Assembly (NCBI GenBank): GCA_011389685.1
Contig: JAABTV010000010.1
Coordinates: 1 to 64,000 of the forward strand
Direction of reading: 5' to 3'
DNA: 64,000 bases
Source: Paracoccaceae bacterium
GTDB lineage: Bacteria; Pseudomonadota; Alphaproteobacteria; Rhodobacterales; Rhodobacteraceae
Of this stretch, positions 61,694 to 64,000 are shown in pieces. How positions within the stretch are numbered: position 1 is the first letter of the stretch; each line of letters starts with the position of its first letter. The position numbers and the translations under genes are program-made. The notes below the pieces were generated by a model that worked only from the letters and a program-made list of their open reading frames with translations, searched no databases and was not told where the DNA came from.

Positions 61694-62872
61694 ATGCGCG
61701 CGGATTTGATTCTGCTGACATTCGCTTATGTGCTGAGCCAGTTCTACCGTGCGTTTCTCGCGGTTCTGACCGAGGTTCTGGGACGTGACATCGGAGCGAG
61801 TGCCGAGGCGCTGGCCACCGCGTCTGGGTTCTGGTTCCTGTCCTTCGCGCTGATGCAGATCCCGGTCGGCTGGGCGCTCGACAAGGTGGGGCCGCGGCTG
61901 ACCGCGTCGGTTCTGTTGCTCATCGGCGGGGGCGGCGGGGCCGTGCTTTTCGCGCTGGCGCAGAGCCCGGCGCATGTGAGTGCCGCGATGCTGTTGATCG
62001 GGGTTGGGTGTTCGCCGGTCCTGATGGCGTCCTATTTCATCTTTGCGCAGGTCTATTCGGCGCGGGTCTTTGCCACGCTGGCCGCAGTGATCCTGGGTGT
62101 GGGGTCGGTGGGCAACCTGGCCAGCGCGCTGCCGTTGACGCTCGCGGTCGAGGCGCTGGGCTGGCGGGTGGTGATGTGGATCATGGCGGCGGTGAGTGCG
62201 GCCACGGCGTTTGGCCTGTTCGTCATGGTGCGCGATCCCGACAGGGTGGTGAGCGAGGCGCGCGGATCGGTTCTCGATCTTCTGAAGATGCCGGCGCTCT
62301 GGCTGATCTTTCCGTTGATGTTCTTTCAATATGCCCCGGCGGCGGGGCTGCGCGGGCTTTGGATCGGGCCCTATTTCGCGGATGTCTTTGCCGCGTCCCC
62401 GGCGCTTGTGGGCAATGCCACGCTGATCATGGGGGCGGCGATGATCGCGGGCACATTCATCTATGGGCCGATGGATCGGATCATGGGCACGCGAAAATGG
62501 GTGATCTTTTTCGGCAACCTTGCCGGGTTGGCCGCGATCACGGCGCTGGCGATGCTGCCGCATGACGTGCTCTGGCGGGCCGTGGTCCTGTGCGCCGCGG
62601 TGGGGTTCTTTGGCGCCTCGTTCCCGGTGCTCATGGCGCATGGGCGCAGTTTCTATCCGCCGCATCTGGTGGGGCGGGGTGTCACGCTGATGAACCTGTT
62701 CGGTATCGGCGGCGTGGGCCTGATGCAGGTGGCGAGCGGCAAGCTTTATACCGCCGCCGAATCTGCCGGGCGCGGGGTGGAGTATTCCTACCAGGTGCTG
62801 TTCGGCTTCTTCGCGATCGCGGTTCTGATCGGGCTGGTGATCTATCTCTTTGCCGAGGACCGGACGGCATAG
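61694..62872 (+). CDS. MFS transporter
   Basis: The 392-residue protein has twelve hydrophobic helices with an N-terminal TFAYVLSQFYRAFLAVLTEV and the MFS loop 2 signature GWALDKVGPRLTASVLLLIG. The substrate is unknown. The start MRADLILL at 61694 follows GGGGAGTGAGACC; a GTG at 61673 is an alternative. It lies just downstream of tRNA-Met, with a 203-bp gap, and upstream of asd. Confidence 0.8.
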   Translation: MRADLILLTFAYVLSQFYRAFLAVLTEVLGRDIGASAEALATASGFWFLSFALMQIPVGWALDKVGPRLTASVLLLIGGGGGAVLFALAQSPAHVSAAMLLIGVGCSPVLMASYFIFAQVYSARVFATLAAVILGVGSVGNLASALPLTLAVEALGWRVVMWIMAAVSAATAFGLFVMVRDPDRVVSEARGSVLDLLKMPALWLIFPLMFFQYAPAAGLRGLWIGPYFADVFAASPALVGNATLIMGAAMIAGTFIYGPMDRIMGTRKWVIFFGNLAGLAAITALAMLPHDVLWRAVVLCAAVGFFGASFPVLMAHGRSFYPPHLVGRGVTLMNLFGIGGVGLMQVASGKLYTAAESAGRGVEYSYQVLFGFFAIAVLIGLVIYLFAEDRTA

Positions 62873-62954
62873 GCGCGCCCTGCCCCGGGTTTCGCTTTCA
62901 ACCCGGGCGCGGCTCATGTATGACCCGCGACGTTGAAACATGGGAGACCCCGAA

Positions 62955-63977
62955 ATGGGCTATAAAGTCGTTGTCGTCGGCGCCACGGGCAATGTGGGCC
63001 GTGAAATGCTGAACATCCTGGCCGAGCGCGAATTCCCGGTGGACAAGATCGCGGCACTGGCATCGCGTCGGAGCCTTGGCACAGAGGTGAGCTTTGGCGA
63101 CAGAACGCTCAAGACCGAGGATCTCGACCAGTTCGATTTCACCGGCTGGGACATGGCGCTTTTCGCAGTCGGGTCGGAAGCGACCGGGGAATATGCACCC
63201 AAGGCAGCCAAGGCCGGTTGCGTGGTGATCGACAATTCGTCGCTCTATCGCTATGACCGCGACGTGCCGCTGATCGTGCCCGAGGTGAACCCGCAGGCGG
63301 TGCATGGCTATGCCAAGAAGAACATCATCGCCAACCCCAACTGTTCGACCGCGCAGATGGTTGTGGCGCTCAAACCGCTGCATGACCGGGCAAAGATCAA
63401 GCGCGTTGTGGTGAGCACCTACCAGTCGGTTTCCGGCGCCGGGAAAGAGGGCGTTGACGAGCTTTGGGATCAGACCAAGTCGATCTATAACCCGACCGAT
63501 GACAAGCCTCCGAAGAAGTTCACCAAGCAGATCGCCTTCAACGTGATTCCCCATATCGATGTCTTCCTCGACGACGGATCGACCAAGGAAGAATGGAAGA
63601 TGGTGGCCGAGACGAAAAAGATCGTCGACCCGGCGATCAAGGTCACCGCGACCTGTGTGCGGGTGCCGGTTTTCGTGGGCCATGCCGAGGCGATCAATAT
63701 CGAGTTCGAGGAGTTCCTTGACGAGGACGAAGCCCGCGACATCCTGCGCGAAAGCCCCGGTATCATGGTGATCGACAAGCGCGAGGATGGCGGCTACGTG
63801 ACGCCGGTGGAATGCGTGGGCGATTTCGCCACCTTCATCAGCCGCATCCGGCAGGATTCGACCATCGACAACGGGCTGAACCTGTGGTGCGTCAGTGACA
63901 ACCTGCGCAAGGGCGCGGCGCTGAACGCGGTGCAGATCGCCGAATTGCTGGGGCGCGAGGTTCTGAAGAAGGGCTGA
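62955..63977 (+). CDS. asd: Aspartate-semialdehyde dehydrogenase
   Basis: Asd makes aspartate semialdehyde for lysine, threonine and methionine synthesis. The 340-residue protein has NADP-binding VVVVGATGNVGREMLNILAE, catalytic Cys in NPNCSTAQM, and the substrate-binding His in VFVGHAEAINIEFEEFL. The start MGYKVVVVG follows GGGAGACCCCGAA. Confidence 0.96.
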   Translation: MGYKVVVVGATGNVGREMLNILAEREFPVDKIAALASRRSLGTEVSFGDRTLKTEDLDQFDFTGWDMALFAVGSEATGEYAPKAAKAGCVVIDNSSLYRYDRDVPLIVPEVNPQAVHGYAKKNIIANPNCSTAQMVVALKPLHDRAKIKRVVVSTYQSVSGAGKEGVDELWDQTKSIYNPTDDKPPKKFTKQIAFNVIPHIDVFLDDGSTKEEWKMVAETKKIVDPAIKVTATCVRVPVFVGHAEAINIEFEEFLDEDEARDILRESPGIMVIDKREDGGYVTPVECVGDFATFISRIRQDSTIDNGLNLWCVSDNLRKGAALNAVQIAELLGREVLKKG

Positions 63978-64000
63978 GACCGGCCAAAGATCGCGTATCG

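Noticed and set aside
1-64000. CRISPR arrays, IS elements, prophage genes
   Set aside because: No regularly spaced repeats with spacers, transposase, or phage structural genes were seen; the tandem repeats present have only two units.

Overview
The window looks like chromosomal DNA of a denitrifying, flagellated alphaproteobacterium of the Rhodobacteraceae (Roseobacter group). The evidence is high GC with dense ATGA-coupled operons, flagellin regulators FlbT and FlaF, a TrcR/DUF1013 regulator, a Rhodobacteraceae-type Hint-domain protein, DUF2794 and DUF1217 proteins, and a complete nos-nor denitrification block. No IS element, prophage, integrase or CRISPR array was seen. The genus cannot be named from sequence alone.

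Layout. 1-2.4 kb (+): the end of a surface-glycan-like cluster (methyltransferase fragment, GSCFA protein, SGNH-like protein). 2.8-5.2 kb: a DsbA/FrnE-like oxidoreductase facing an M20 peptidase and a DUF2794 gene. 5.5-23.6 kb: half of a flagellar regulon in six transcription units: slt-flhA-fliR-flhB-(fliJ-like) (+); flgB-flgC-fliE-fliQ-flgF-flgG-flgA-flgH-fliL (-) divergent from fliI (+); fliC-flaF-flbT-DUF1217 (-); and flgJ-flgN (-) divergent from fliK-flgD (+). The MS-ring, switch, hook, filament-junction and stator genes are not in the window. 24.0 kb: a small secreted glycine-rich protein. 24.4-33.4 kb (-): nos operon (small Cys-rich secreted protein, nosR, Z, D, F, Y, L, X). 33.6-37.3 kb (-): a partial heme d1 operon (two NirDLGH-type siroheme decarboxylase subunits, nirJ, nirN) without nirS, nirE, nirF or nirC. 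37.5-44.5 kb (+): nnrS, norC, B, Q, D, E, F. 44.8-45.4 kb: two tandem secreted paralogues. 45.5-49.3 kb: trcR, ald and its Lrp-type regulator, and a Hint protein. 49.8-58.6 kb (-): pheS, an AT-rich membrane-protein gene and pheT; an MFS gene; a 3-hydroxyacyl-CoA dehydrogenase-like gene; rplT, rpmI, a small membrane protein and pyk. 58.7-64 kb: N-formylglutamate amidohydrolase, GST, MscS channel, tRNA-Met(CAT), a second MFS gene and asd.

How it fits together. The nos and nor genes, with NirJ, NirN and two decarboxylase-like proteins for heme d1, would carry nitric oxide to dinitrogen and part of heme d1 maturation. FNR/NnrR-type boxes (TTGAC-N4-GTCAA or GTTAA) precede nos, nnrS and norC, which suggests one NO/O2-responsive regulon. 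The region upstream of every flagellar transcription unit that starts in the window carries a degenerate NTAA-N7-NTAA-like pair, suggesting CtrA control. The most unusual features are the AT-rich gene fused by ATGA overlaps between pheS and pheT, a periodic array of four TTGAC half-sites before the nos operon, and the orphan heme d1 gene set.
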